In this document: positions 15,000 to 23,934 of the stretch, one piece after another
Numbering within the stretch: position 1 is the stretch's first letter
Layout of the letters: each line of letters opens with the position of its first letter
Origin: Candidatus Eremiobacter antarcticus
Lineage (GTDB): Bacteria > Vulcanimicrobiota > Vulcanimicrobiia > Eremiobacterales > Eremiobacteraceae
Reading direction: 5' to 3'
NCBI GenBank assembly: GCA_003244105.1
Contig: QHBK01000014.1
Coordinates: forward strand, 1 to 64,000
Length of the DNA: 64,000 nt
Position numbers and translations under genes: made by a program
The notes under the pieces: model-generated
What the model was told of the DNA's origin: nothing
Database searches by the model: none
What the model saw: only the letters and a program-made list of their open reading frames with translations

Positions 15000-15587
15000 A
15001 TGACCGCCCGGCCGCGTCGCGATCCGGAACCGCCAAGCGAGGATCAAAGCGCTTTCCTGGAACACGCGATGGCAACGTACGGCAAACAGACGTACAACTA
15101 CGCGTACCGCCTCACCGGCAACGAGGCGGATGCCCGCGACCTCACGCAAGAAGCGTTTATCCGCGTCTTCCGCGCTTGGCGCTCCTTTCAACCAGGCACC
15201 TCGTTCTTGTCCTGGATCTATCGCATTGTCACGAACCTGCACCGGGACGAACTGCGCCGGCGCAAGGGTGTGTTCTTGCAAGAGCTCCCGGAGGATAACC
15301 AGCCTCAGGACCTGCCCGCGGATTCCTCGGCTCACGACCCGATCGCCGCCATCCACGACCGCCAACTGTCCTCGACGATGGAAGGGGCTCTCCGCCAACT
15401 CACGGCCGACCAGCGCGCCGTCGTCTTGCTCGCGGATCTTGAAGACCACTCCTATCAAGAAATAGCAGCCATCATGGCGTGTTCGATCGGAACCGTTCGC
15501 TCCCGCCTGCACAGGGCTCGCATGCAGTTGCGCAAGCTCGTGCCTCGCCTGCGGGAGCAGGAGCGCCGGCAGGGTTCTTCGTTGTGA
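15000..15587 (+). CDS. ECF-type RNA polymerase sigma factor (RpoE-like)
   Basis: About 195 residues. Region 2 is clear (YNYAYRLTGNEADARDLTQEAFIRVFRAW...FLSWIYRIVTN in separate motifs), as is region 4 (QLTADQRAVVLLADLEDHSYQEIAAI with a helix-turn-helix GTVRSRLHRARMQLRK). It directs RNA polymerase to stress promoters. The ATG at 15000 leaves a short pre-region-2 tail; an upstream start at 14922 is possible. It is followed by an anti-sigma factor and an RseB-like protein, forming a complete envelope-stress cassette. Confidence 0.92.
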   Translation: MTARPRRDPEPPSEDQSAFLEHAMATYGKQTYNYAYRLTGNEADARDLTQEAFIRVFRAWRSFQPGTSFLSWIYRIVTNLHRDELRRRKGVFLQELPEDNQPQDLPADSSAHDPIAAIHDRQLSSTMEGALRQLTADQRAVVLLADLEDHSYQEIAAIMACSIGTVRSRLHRARMQLRKLVPRLREQERRQGSSL

Positions 15588-15785
15588 GCCGAGGTAAGCA
15601 AGCGCGGGTGCCCCGCAGTCCATCAACCAAAGTGGGACGAACGGCACACTGTGTTCCGGCTGGACCCTGTGGAACGAAAGCGGCCTTCCACGGCGTTACC
15701 CCATCGAAGAAGATCAAGAACTTGACGCCGATCGCCTCAGTGCCGGGGTTGGTCTAGGCGTGTGCAAGAAAGAAACGGTAGAGAT
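15588..15785. other. Intergenic region between sigma and anti-sigma genes
   Basis: This is an unusually long gap (198 bp) for a sigma/anti-sigma pair. No open frame is convincing, and I see no terminator or clear promoter. It may hold a second promoter that lets the anti-sigma gene be expressed separately. Confidence 0.4.
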
Positions 15786-16274
15786 ATGAATTGCGAAAAC
15801 TGCCAAGCGTTGCTTACTGACTACGTCCATGGCGAAGTGGATGCAGCCAGCGACGCCGCCGTCTTCCAGCACCTGCACGGGTGTGCGACCTGCGAAAGCG
15901 CCTGGCAAGCCGAGCTCGCGCTGACGGAGTCCTTGCGGTCCGCCTTTGCCGTCGAGCGCGACTTTCCGACCTCGATTTTGGCGGGCGTGCGTCAGGCGGT
16001 CCGCGCCGAAAAGGCGCCCGGAGCCATGGCTGCCTTGCGCGCCCTGTTGCGCCCCGCCGTCCTTGCCCCCGCAGCGGCGCTCATCATCGCGGGAGCCGGG
16101 ATCGTTCATTATAATCAGGCGCACATAACCGCGACCTCGCCCCAGCTGTCGGCCGAGTATCTCGTCCGCCAGCACATCGTGCAAACCGGCGGCACGCAAG
16201 CCAGCGAGCGGGCCTGGAACGGTTACATGCTGACAACGGCCAACGCCAACGATACCAACCTTGGAAGCCCCTAG
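15786..16274 (+). CDS. Anti-sigma factor with zinc-finger (zf-HC2/ASD) domain
   Basis: About 162 residues. The N-terminus carries the zinc-binding arrangement HLHGCATC (His-X3-Cys-X2-Cys) of ZAS-type anti-sigma factors, preceded by CENCQALLTDYVHGE. A hydrophobic segment, PAAALIIAGAGIVHY, near residue 110 is a likely single membrane span, so the sensor tail would lie outside the membrane. It presumably sequesters the ECF sigma factor encoded upstream. Its end overlaps the next gene by 14 nt. Confidence 0.88.
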   Translation: MNCENCQALLTDYVHGEVDAASDAAVFQHLHGCATCESAWQAELALTESLRSAFAVERDFPTSILAGVRQAVRAEKAPGAMAALRALLRPAVLAPAAALIIAGAGIVHYNQAHITATSPQLSAEYLVRQHIVQTGGTQASERAWNGYMLTTANANDTNLGSP

Positions 16275-17301
16275 GTTTTCGCGCAACCCCATCGTCGGCG
16301 TCCTTGCGGCGATCCTTTTGCTGGGAGCGCCCGCTTCGGCGCCTGCAGCCGACGGGCGCGCCCTCTATCGGGCGGCCGTGGAAGCCGACGATATGGTGTC
16401 CTATTCGGGCACGCTGACGTCGGTCGTTTATGAAGGCGACCGGGCTGAATCCACGGTTGCGCGCATCGAACACAAGGCACCGCACTCCTGGCGCATCTGG
16501 TATCTCGCTCCCGCGGATGCCTACGGCCGCATGATCGTCAGCAACGAGCAGCTGACCTATCAATACGAGCCGGGTCGAAACCGGGTCTACAGCAACGACT
16601 GGAACACCACCGCTCCCGGCATTGCGGAGCCCGTCGACATCTCACGCGTCGAGAAGAACTACGCGGTCGATATCGGCCCGGTCGCTTCCATCGCGGGGCG
16701 CAACGCGCTCGCGCTGTCGCTGGTTTCGAAGCACCGGGGCACGCTCGCCGAACGCCTGTGGCTCGACAGCACGACAAAGCTGATCTTGCGCCGAGAGAAC
16801 TACCGGGCAGATGGAACGATCGCTTCAAAATCAGGCTTCGACAATATCAAGATCACGGCCGACTTCCCCCGCGAGCTCTTCGACCTGAGCGTTCCCGCGG
16901 GCATGACGCTGCTGCACGGCACGACGTACGGGAAGGCCACCAGGAACATCTCCGAGCTCATCTCGTCTTTGAAGTTCAAGTTTGCCGACCCCAAGTACAT
17001 CCCGGAAGGGTTCTCGCTCGTGAAGGGCAGCATCGCTTCTCCTCGAGGCATCGATACGCTGCAGCTCGTGTATGGCGACGGTCTCCAGACGTTTTCGCTG
17101 TTCGAGAACGGGACCGGCCAAATGCCTTCCTTCGACCGTGCCACACCGAAGCCGATCCAGATCGGATCGAGCGCCGGTCAATATGCGGATCTGGACGGGC
17201 AGACGTTGGTGTCGTGGAATGCGGGCGGAATCAATTTCACGATCGTGGGAAATCTGCCGACCAAGGAAGTGTCGAAGATCGGCGCCAGCATCGACCAGTA
17301 A
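16261..17301 (+). CDS. Exported RseB/LolA-fold sigma-factor regulatory protein
   Basis: 346 residues with a Sec signal peptide (cleavage near PASAPAA). The N-terminal 200 residues fit the MucB/RseB-LolA beta-sheet fold (YSGTLTSVVYEGDRAES, RIEHKAP, then a strand-rich core). The C-terminal third (DPKYIPEGFSLVKGS..., then SWNAGGINFTIVG) resembles a DUF4367-like module. RseB proteins bind mislocalised envelope components and protect the anti-sigma factor from proteolysis. It starts at a TTG overlapping the anti-sigma gene, so translation is coupled. Domain calls are from memory. Confidence 0.78.
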   Translation: MEAPRFSRNPIVGVLAAILLLGAPASAPAADGRALYRAAVEADDMVSYSGTLTSVVYEGDRAESTVARIEHKAPHSWRIWYLAPADAYGRMIVSNEQLTYQYEPGRNRVYSNDWNTTAPGIAEPVDISRVEKNYAVDIGPVASIAGRNALALSLVSKHRGTLAERLWLDSTTKLILRRENYRADGTIASKSGFDNIKITADFPRELFDLSVPAGMTLLHGTTYGKATRNISELISSLKFKFADPKYIPEGFSLVKGSIASPRGIDTLQLVYGDGLQTFSLFENGTGQMPSFDRATPKPIQIGSSAGQYADLDGQTLVSWNAGGINFTIVGNLPTKEVSKIGASIDQ

Positions 17302-17334
17302 CCGGACGTCGCCGACAGCCCCGCCCAAAGATCC

Positions 17335-18366
17335 TCAGTCAAGCCATGCGCGCGCTTTTTCCACCATGACGGCTAGCCTCGGATCTTGAGGAACAGCTTT
17401 CCGAGCGTATTCACCACCAGAAGGATTCCCCGCAAATGCGGACGCGAGCGTCGCGCCGCTTGCCTCAAGGTTCTCGAGCGAATACCCACCCTCCAGGACC
17501 AAGGCGAGCGCGCTCTCTTGCTCCGTCGCGACGGCGCTTAAGAGCGCGCACAGCTCATCGACGGCGCGCAGGTCCACGGGCAAGCCCGCTATGGGATCTC
17601 CGGTCAAGAAATCAAAACCGGCAGAGATGAGGATGACGCTTGGCTGTATCCTGCGCGCGGCAGCGGGTAGAAGTGTTGACCACACGGCAGTGAAATCGTC
17701 GGTCGCCGTCGAGTGCGCCAAGGGGATGTCGATCACGAAACCGTTGGCGGCCACCTTGCACTCCTGGAACGATCCGGTTCCGGGATAGGCCGGATAGGCG
17801 TGGGTCGAGATGAATCCAAGGCGCCCGCCGGATTCCTCGAGCGCTCGCTCTACCCAAGCCTGCGTTCCGTTGCCATGATGGTAGTCGAAGTCGACGATCA
17901 GGACGTTCCCGCGTTGCCGCCGCGCCCACTGCGCCGCGATGGCGACGTTATTGAAGACGCAAAAGCCCATGCCCCCTCCGGGCGTCGCGTGGTGGCCGGG
18001 CGGGCGCACGGCCGCCAAGACGGGGACGCCGGCAACAGCGCGCTTGACCGCGCCAAGCGCTGCCGCCGCGGCCTCTACCGCCGCATCGAAGGTACCCTTT
18101 GATACGACCGTGTCCCCGGTGGGCAGCTGCGCTAAGCCGTCCTCAGGCAGGGCCGAGCATAACCGCTCGACCACGGCGATGTACTCAAGCGGATGAACGG
18201 TTTCGAGAAAGCGCCGGTCCAAGCTTGGTGGACGCTCGAACGGCGATGCAACGCAGCCCGCGCTGTGCAAGCCGGCGATCAGCGCGTCGAGCCGCGCGCT
18301 GTTTTCCGGATGATGCGGCCCGGTGTGGTGCTCGCGGTGATGCGGATTGTAGAGGACTTCGAGAAT
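17335..18366 (-). CDS. Histone deacetylase / acetylpolyamine amidohydrolase family protein with an apparent AUU start
   Basis: About 343 residues if read from ATT at 18366. Zinc enzyme of the arginase-deacetylase fold: PPGHHATPGGGMGFCVFNN (His-His charge relay), VDFDYHHGNGTQ (Asp and His zinc ligands) and SAGFDFLTGDP (third ligand), then LEGGYS. It removes acetyl groups from lysine or polyamines. The conserved start of the family (LYNPHHREHHTGPHHPEN) is encoded before any ATG, GTG or TTG: the first such codon is the TTG at 18270, 34 codons after the upstream gene's TAG. Either ATT is used, or the TAG at 18373 is read through, or there is a sequence error. Confidence 0.85.
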   Translation of the reverse strand: MLEVLYNPHHREHHTGPHHPENSARLDALIAGLHSAGCVASPFERPPSLDRRFLETVHPLEYIAVVERLCSALPEDGLAQLPTGDTVVSKGTFDAAVEAAAAALGAVKRAVAGVPVLAAVRPPGHHATPGGGMGFCVFNNVAIAAQWARRQRGNVLIVDFDYHHGNGTQAWVERALEESGGRLGFISTHAYPAYPGTGSFQECKVAANGFVIDIPLAHSTATDDFTAVWSTLLPAAARRIQPSVILISAGFDFLTGDPIAGLPVDLRAVDELCALLSAVATEQESALALVLEGGYSLENLEASGATLASAFAGNPSGGEYARKAVPQDPRLAVMVEKARAWLD

Positions 18367-18372
18367 GTGACG

Positions 18373-19860
18373 CTACTGAGCGAACGCCTTGATGTAGGAG
18401 CGCGCTTTATTGGCGCCGTCTCCGCTGCTGACGTACGCCAGGTATTTCTTGTATGCAGTGGTCGCGGCTTTCTTGTCGCCCAAGTGCCGGTCGGTCTCAC
18501 CCAGGACAAACCACAGCTGGGGATCAGGACGTTCCTTCACTTGGTGAGCCGCCAGGGCATCGAAGATCTGGCGAGCCTGCTTATAATCCTTGAGATTGAA
18601 ATAGGCGAGGCCCAGATTGAAGAGGCCCGCGTAGGTGTGGGCGATCGAAAACGATCGGCGGTATTGGTCGCGCGCAAGCGTCCACCGGCCTTGGGCGGCG
18701 TAGGCCTGACCGAGCCACAGCAGCGCTTCTGCGTTCCCCGGTTGCGCATCGACGATTTTCGAGAACGCGCTTTGCGCTTTATACGCGCGCTTGAGCGTCA
18801 GCAGCTCCAGTCGTCCGTAGTCGAAGAGAAGGCTGAGATTGTTGGGAGCCAGGGCAAGCCCGGACTCGAATTCTTTCTCCGCTTGCGTGTAATTGCGCTG
18901 GCGCGCGTCATACTCAGCCTGCAGCGCGAACGGCTCGGCTGCCTTGGGATGGTCTTTGATCGCTTGCGCAAACGCTTGGCGCGCCTGATCGACCATGTTC
19001 TTCTCCAAGTAGAGCTGAGCGATGTCATCTTCGGCCTGGACGCTGTCCGGCTGCAGCTTGACGACTTGTTGGAGGACGGCAACCGCGCCCGCGACATCGT
19101 TCTTTTTGGAGAGCGCTTGCGCTTTGCCGGAAAGCGCATCGATGTTCTTCGGCTCGTCCGCGAGGATCTGGTTGAATTGTGCGAGCGCCTTGTCGGGATC
19201 CGGCGTCTTCTGACTGAGATAGGAGCGTCCGATCAACACCTTGGCTCGCGTGTCTTTCGGATCCAGCTCGAGCGCCTTTTGCAACGACTTGCGGCCGTCA
19301 TCGAACTTCGCCTGATTCAGCTGCACCATGCCGAGCGACTCGTACGCAAAAGAATCCTTGGGATGCAACTGCACGGCCCGGTTGGCGATGCGCGACGCGT
19401 CATCGACCCTGCCTAGCTGGAGCAGCGTGTCGACCAAGTTGGAAAGGACCGCCGGGTTGGCGGGGTCGCGCACTTCGGCGCGCTGGAAAGCGGAGAGGGC
19501 GTCTTCCGGATCTTGCAGCTCGCGGTCGGCTAGACCGATGTAGAACCACACCTGGGCGTCATCCATGCCGAGCCGCACAGCGGTCTCCAAGTGGTCGCGC
19601 CCGTCCGAGGCCTTGCCTGTTTGCACGAGCAGCACGCCGAGGTCGGCGTGCGCGTTCTTGTCGTTGGGGTTGTCTTTGACCGTCTGGGTCAACGTGGTGA
19701 TGCGCTCGGCCGGCGTTGGGGTGGGCGATTCGCTGGGCGATGGGCTTGGGGCCGGGCTCGATTTGGCGTGCGGCCGTGCCTGCACTCCCATAGGCGCCTG
19801 CGCTCCGACGATCGCGGCGATCAGCAAGCACAGCAGCGCAAGGTTCAAAAACCGGCCCAA
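18373..19860 (-). CDS. Exported tetratricopeptide-repeat protein
   Basis: 495 residues. It has a signal peptide (LALLCLLIAAIVGAQA), a Pro/Ser linker, and then at least ten TPR-like helical pairs spanning nearly the whole protein (for example NAHADLGVLLVQTGK, AFQRAEVRDPANPAVLSNL, SLQKALELDPKDTRAKVLIG). It is a likely protein-protein scaffold outside the cytoplasm; the partner is unknown. The TTG at 19860 has GGGAG about 5 nt upstream. It ends with a single TAG followed, in the same frame, by the deacetylase-like gene. Confidence 0.85.
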   Translation of the reverse strand: MGRFLNLALLCLLIAAIVGAQAPMGVQARPHAKSSPAPSPSPSESPTPTPAERITTLTQTVKDNPNDKNAHADLGVLLVQTGKASDGRDHLETAVRLGMDDAQVWFYIGLADRELQDPEDALSAFQRAEVRDPANPAVLSNLVDTLLQLGRVDDASRIANRAVQLHPKDSFAYESLGMVQLNQAKFDDGRKSLQKALELDPKDTRAKVLIGRSYLSQKTPDPDKALAQFNQILADEPKNIDALSGKAQALSKKNDVAGAVAVLQQVVKLQPDSVQAEDDIAQLYLEKNMVDQARQAFAQAIKDHPKAAEPFALQAEYDARQRNYTQAEKEFESGLALAPNNLSLLFDYGRLELLTLKRAYKAQSAFSKIVDAQPGNAEALLWLGQAYAAQGRWTLARDQYRRSFSIAHTYAGLFNLGLAYFNLKDYKQARQIFDALAAHQVKERPDPQLWFVLGETDRHLGDKKAATTAYKKYLAYVSSGDGANKARSYIKAFAQ

Positions 19861-19916
19861 GGAGGCTCCCTCTCTTTAATCAGGCAACCGGGGTGCTCGC
19901 GCCCACAATGAAAACG

Positions 19917-20894
19917 TCAGGCGGCGCTTTTGCGTTCCTTGACGAGTTTCGTCAACTCGGGCAAGATCGCGAAAAGATCGCCCACCACCCCGAAATCGCA
20001 GAACTCAAAAATCGGCGCATTGCCATCCTTATTGATGGCGACGATAATGCCTGCACTGCGCATGCCTACCTTATGTTGGATGGCGCCGGAGATGCCGCAA
20101 GCGATATACAATTGCGGGCTCACGCTCTTACCCGTCTGGCCGACCTGATGCGCGTGCGGAATCCAGCCGGCATCCACCGCCGCTCTGGACGCACCAACGG
20201 CGCCGCCCAACGCATCCGCCAACGCTTCCACGATATCGAAGTGCTCGGGGCTGCCCAAGCCACGCCCGCCCGAAACGATGATGCCCGCTTCTTCGACGGA
20301 GATGTTGCCGGCGGCCTGGACGACAGTCTCTTCGATCTTGGCGGGGTGCGGCTTCTCGACGGCCGGCAGCGCTACGACTTCGCCCTTGCCGGCCTGAGCC
20401 CGGGCGGCGAAGCTGTTGGCCCGGCAGACGACGATTGCATACTCCGAATTCTTGAAGCCGACGGCGCTCAGCGTCGATCCGCCGAACTTCGGCGACACGA
20501 CGGAGATGGAGCCGTCCTTGACGGTGATGTCGCTGGCTTCGGTGATGACGCCGGCGCTAAGCCTCACGCCAAGGCGGGCCGCGATGTCCTTGCCAAAATT
20601 GCTCGCCGGAACGAGCAGCAAGGCGGAGCCGACTTGGCGCAAGAGCGCTTCCAACGCATCGACGGCCGGATCGACGAGGTATTCCTCGATCTTCATGTCC
20701 TCGCCGGTGTAGATGGTGTCGACAGGAGTCGCGCGCAGCTGCTCGGCCGCGTCCTGGGCTCCGCGGCCTAAGACGACAGCACCCGAGGGAACGCCCAGCG
20801 CGCTTGCAAGCTCCGACGCCTTCGACGCCATCTCGGAACCTATCCGGCGCACGCGGCCCTCCGACTGCTCGGCGAGGGCAAGCACAACTTTCAC
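19917..20894 (-). CDS. etfA: Electron transfer flavoprotein alpha subunit
   Basis: 325 residues. The C-terminal FAD domain is typical: [32 protein letters not shown] and [12 protein letters not shown]. With EtfB it accepts electrons from acyl-CoA or other dehydrogenases and passes them to the quinone pool. It starts with GTG and lies 4 nt after etfB. No partner dehydrogenase or ETF-quinone oxidoreductase lies in the window. Confidence 0.96.
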   Translation of the reverse strand: MKVVLALAEQSEGRVRRIGSEMASKASELASALGVPSGAVVLGRGAQDAAEQLRATPVDTIYTGEDMKIEEYLVDPAVDALEALLRQVGSALLLVPASNFGKDIAARLGVRLSAGVITEASDITVKDGSISVVSPKFGGSTLSAVGFKNSEYAIVVCRANSFAARAQAGKGEVVALPAVEKPHPAKIEETVVQAAGNISVEEAGIIVSGGRGLGSPEHFDIVEALADALGGAVGASRAAVDAGWIPHAHQVGQTGKSVSPQLYIACGISGAIQHKVGMRSAGIIVAINKDGNAPIFEFCDFGVVGDLFAILPELTKLVKERKSAA

Positions 20895-20898
20895 GAGC

Positions 20899-21690
20899 TC
20901 AGACGACCTTCTTGGCGATAAGAAATTCCAATATTTGCTTGGCGCCTTCCACCGGATCTTGCGCCTGGATCACCGTCCCTTTGCCACGAGCGCTGACAGG
21001 AGTGAATGACTCCACCCACGTCTTGCTTCCAGCGTCTCCGAACCGAGCGGCATCTGCGCCGATGTCGGCGAGGCTCAACGCCTTGATCTCCTTTTTCTTC
21101 GCGCCCATGATGCCTTTGAGCGTGGGATAACGCGGCTCATTGATGCTCTTTGTCACCGATATCAATGCGGGCAGCGGCGCGCTCACCCGTTGATAGCCGG
21201 CGTCCGTCTCGCGCTGGATTTCGACGCGGCCGTCGGCGATTGTCACCTTCTTCGCATAGGTCAAGGCGGGGATGCCCAAGTGCTCGGCGACAGCGGCCGG
21301 CACGATGCTGTTGATCGCATCGGTGCTTTGCGTTCCGGTGAGGATGAGATCGAAGCCGATGTGCTTCAATGCCTGTGAAATCAGATACGCGGTCGCCATG
21401 GTATCGCTTCCGCCGATCGCCTCATCCGAGAGCATCGCCGCGTTGTCGGCGCCCATCCCGAGCGCCTTGCGGACGATGTCGACGCCTTTTTGCGGCGCCA
21501 TCGTGAGGATGGTGACGGTGCTGTCGGCGCCCGCCGCCTCTTTGATGCGCAGCGCTTCTTCGATGGCGTATTCATCGAAGGGGTTGAGGACGTTCTCGAT
21601 TGCGCTGCGGTTCAAGCGCTTGGTGGCCGGGTCGAACGCCTTTTCCGCGTTGGTATCGGGAACTTGCTTCACGGTCACGACGATCTTCAC
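20899..21690 (-). CDS. etfB: Electron transfer flavoprotein beta subunit
   Basis: 263 residues. KIVVTVKQVPDT opens the protein, NPFDEYAIEEALRIKE follows at about 40, and the AMP-binding signature region is LTGTQSTDAINSIVPAAVAEHLGIP. It forms the heterodimer with EtfA encoded just downstream. The GTG start at 21690 faces the threonine dehydratase gene, leaving a 90-bp divergent promoter region. Confidence 0.96.
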   Translation of the reverse strand: MKIVVTVKQVPDTNAEKAFDPATKRLNRSAIENVLNPFDEYAIEEALRIKEAAGADSTVTILTMAPQKGVDIVRKALGMGADNAAMLSDEAIGGSDTMATAYLISQALKHIGFDLILTGTQSTDAINSIVPAAVAEHLGIPALTYAKKVTIADGRVEIQRETDAGYQRVSAPLPALISVTKSINEPRYPTLKGIMGAKKKEIKALSLADIGADAARFGDAGSKTWVESFTPVSARGKGTVIQAQDPVEGAKQILEFLIAKKVV

Positions 21691-21780
21691 GCGGACGCAG
21701 TTTCCGCAACCGGCTTGTCGAGCCTGCCGAGAAATCGGCGCCCGAAAGTAAACGCTGCGAGCCCGGCCGAAGCCATAGCC

Positions 21781-22770
21781 GTGCGAGTCTCACAGTTGCC
21801 GATCACCCTCGAGGATGTCCGCGCGAGCGCCCAACGGCTCAAAGGCGTTGCGGTGCGCACGCCGGTGTTGCAGGTCGACGGCCCCCAGAGGGCGCCGGCC
21901 AGGCAGCTCTTCATCAAGTGCGAGAACCTACAGCGAGCCGGTGCGTTCAAGTTTCGTGGTGCGTATAACCGGCTAGCGCAACTGACCGAGGCGGAGCGCG
22001 CCGCCGGTATCGTCGCGTTCTCCTCCGGAAATCATGCGCAAGGCGTCGCTCTCGCCGCGCGCCTTCTGAACATTGCCGCGACCATCGTCATGCCGGCCGA
22101 TGCGTCACGCATGAAGCTTGAGGAGACGAAAGCGTTCGGCGCAGACGTCGTCTTGTACGATCGGGCGACGCAGAGCCGTGAAGCGATCGCGGCGTCGCTC
22201 GCGCGAGAAAGAGGAGGCGCGACGTTGGTGCCGCCATACGACGACTACCTCGTCATGGCGGGTCAAGGGACTGCGGCGCTCGAGCTCGTGGAAGCGATCC
22301 CTGATCTCGACGCGTTGCTCGTCCCAGTCGGGGGCGGAGGCTTGCTGGCAGGCACCGCCGTTGCTGCCAAAGGCGTCCGGCCGGACCTGCGAATCTATGG
22401 GGTCGAGCCTGCGGGAGCCAACGATTGGGCTTTGTCATGGGCTGCGGCCGAGCCGGTCAGCGTTGATGCGCCTGAAACCATTGCCGACGGACTTCGCACG
22501 ACGTCGCCCGGAGAGCTCACGTGGCCGATCGTGCGAGCATTGGCCGAGGGAATCCTCACGGTCTCGGATGGCGAGATTCGTCATGCGATGCGATTTCTGC
22601 TCGAGCGCGTCAAAGTGGTGGCCGAGCCGTCCGGCGCGGTCGGGGTCGCCGCCGCTCTCTCTTCAAAGCTTTCCGTGCACGCGTCTAAGATCGGCATCAT
22701 CATCAGCGGCGGCAACGTCGACCTCGACCGTCTGTGCGCATTGCTTTCAGATAACGAAAACGTCTTATAG
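21781..22770 (+). CDS. Threonine/serine dehydratase (PLP-dependent)
   Basis: About 329 residues, the length of catabolic-type enzymes without a C-terminal ACT domain. The PLP lysine lies in RAGAFKFRGAYN, SSGNHAQGVA follows, and the phosphate-binding glycine loop is VGGGGLLAG. It deaminates threonine or serine to a 2-oxo acid; a racemase role is also possible in this family. The GTG at 21781 fits the family start; the open frame extending back to 21490 is antisense to etfB and not part of the protein. Confidence 0.9.
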   Translation: MRVSQLPITLEDVRASAQRLKGVAVRTPVLQVDGPQRAPARQLFIKCENLQRAGAFKFRGAYNRLAQLTEAERAAGIVAFSSGNHAQGVALAARLLNIAATIVMPADASRMKLEETKAFGADVVLYDRATQSREAIAASLARERGGATLVPPYDDYLVMAGQGTAALELVEAIPDLDALLVPVGGGGLLAGTAVAAKGVRPDLRIYGVEPAGANDWALSWAAAEPVSVDAPETIADGLRTTSPGELTWPIVRALAEGILTVSDGEIRHAMRFLLERVKVVAEPSGAVGVAAALSSKLSVHASKIGIIISGGNVDLDRLCALLSDNENVL

Positions 22771-22784
22771 AAACCCGCTGGCCG

Positions 22785-23648
22785 ATGGCGAGGTTTACGT
22801 TCGTCACGTATTCAGGGCTGCCGGATCTCGATCCGGACGACCGCCTCGCCGTTGATGTCATGAAGTCGCTCGGCCACCAGGTGCGCGTAGCGATATGGGA
22901 CGATGCGAGCGTTGATTGGCACAGCGGCGGCATCACCGTCGTGCGCTCGACGTGGGACTATCACCTGCGTTTCCAAAAATTTTCGAATTGGTACGAACGC
23001 GTGGCCGCACTGACGCCGCTTTGGAATTCGCTCGCATTGATGCGTTGGAACCTGCACAAGCGCTATCTTGAAGTGCTCCGGCAGCACGGCGTGCCGGTGG
23101 TGCCGACGATCTGGTTCAGCGCGGGCAGCGCGGTCGATGTGCACGAGATCATGCACGCACAAGGGTGGCCGGAAGCGGTGATCAAGCCGGCCATCGGACT
23201 GTCGACGTACGGCGTGCTTAGGGTCTCAACGCATGACGAGGCGGGGCTTCAGAGCGGGCAACGCCACCTCGAGCGGCTGCTGCTGGACGGCGATGTGATG
23301 CTGCAGCCGTATCTCGCATCGGTGAATGACTACGGCGAGCGGGCGCTGATCTTCATCGACGGCACATACTCGCACGCCGTGCGCAAGACCGCCTTTCAGC
23401 CGTTGCTGCCCGCGGGCGAGGCGGGCGAAACCCCGGCGCGAGCGAGCGAGAAAGAAATCGCGCTGGCAACGCAGGCGCTGGGCGCCCTACCGGAAAACCC
23501 GCTCTACGCACGAGTCGATCTGCTTCAAGACGACGGGGGCGATCCTATCCTCATTGAATTGGAATTGGTCGAGCCTTCGCTCTTCTTGAGCATGAGTGCG
23601 CAAGCGCCTCGGCGTTTCGCGAACGCCCTCATCGCACTGCTTGGCTAA
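22785..23648 (+). CDS. ATP-grasp domain protein (DcsG / glutathione-synthetase-like)
   Basis: 287 residues. RSTWDYHLRFQKFSNW, WNLHKRYL, AVIKPAIGLSTYGVLRV and LIELELVEPSLFL follow the order seen in ATP-grasp ligases similar to cycloserine-biosynthesis DcsG. It probably joins a carboxylate to an amine or hydroxyl using ATP; the substrate is unknown. It follows threonine dehydratase by 14 nt and may be in its operon. Its stop overlaps the stop of the metallothionein gene on the other strand. Confidence 0.8.
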   Translation: MARFTFVTYSGLPDLDPDDRLAVDVMKSLGHQVRVAIWDDASVDWHSGGITVVRSTWDYHLRFQKFSNWYERVAALTPLWNSLALMRWNLHKRYLEVLRQHGVPVVPTIWFSAGSAVDVHEIMHAQGWPEAVIKPAIGLSTYGVLRVSTHDEAGLQSGQRHLERLLLDGDVMLQPYLASVNDYGERALIFIDGTYSHAVRKTAFQPLLPAGEAGETPARASEKEIALATQALGALPENPLYARVDLLQDDGGDPILIELELVEPSLFLSMSAQAPRRFANALIALLG

Positions 23649-23791
23649 GCGCTGCCGCGACAGTCGGGATGCCCGCAGTCGCATTTCTCCGCGCTCGCCC
23701 TCGCCTGCTCGCTGCAGTAATCACTGCAATACCCTTCCCGCAGGCCCGTGATGACGCACGTGCATGGTGGGTGTCCGCACTTGCCGGCCAT
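23645..23791 (-). CDS. Bacterial metallothionein (SmtA/BmtA-like), 48 residues
   Basis: A small gene translated by hand: MAGKCGHPPCTCVITGL... with eight Cys (5, 10, 12, 22, 26, 37, 39, 44) and two His in a CGHPPCTC...YCSDYCSE...CDCGHPDC pattern. This is the arrangement of prokaryotic metallothioneins such as cyanobacterial SmtA, which bind Zn, Cd or Cu as a cluster. AAAGGA sits 9 nt before the ATG at 23791. The stop codon overlaps the convergent ATP-grasp gene by 4 bp. It is below common ORF length cut-offs. Confidence 0.85.
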   Translation of the reverse strand: MAGKCGHPPCTCVITGLREGYCSDYCSEQARASAEKCDCGHPDCRGSA

Positions 23792-23934
23792 TCGAATCGG
23801 TCCTTTCCACAACGGGTGCCCGCCTCGCGCGCTTCTAACGCGGGAGAGAGCGGCTCAAGGCTTTCATAGGCTTTTCATCATCGCATATCCCCCGGACGCG
23901 CTGCGTTCAAGCGCCGGTTCGTAAAGCAGGCAGC

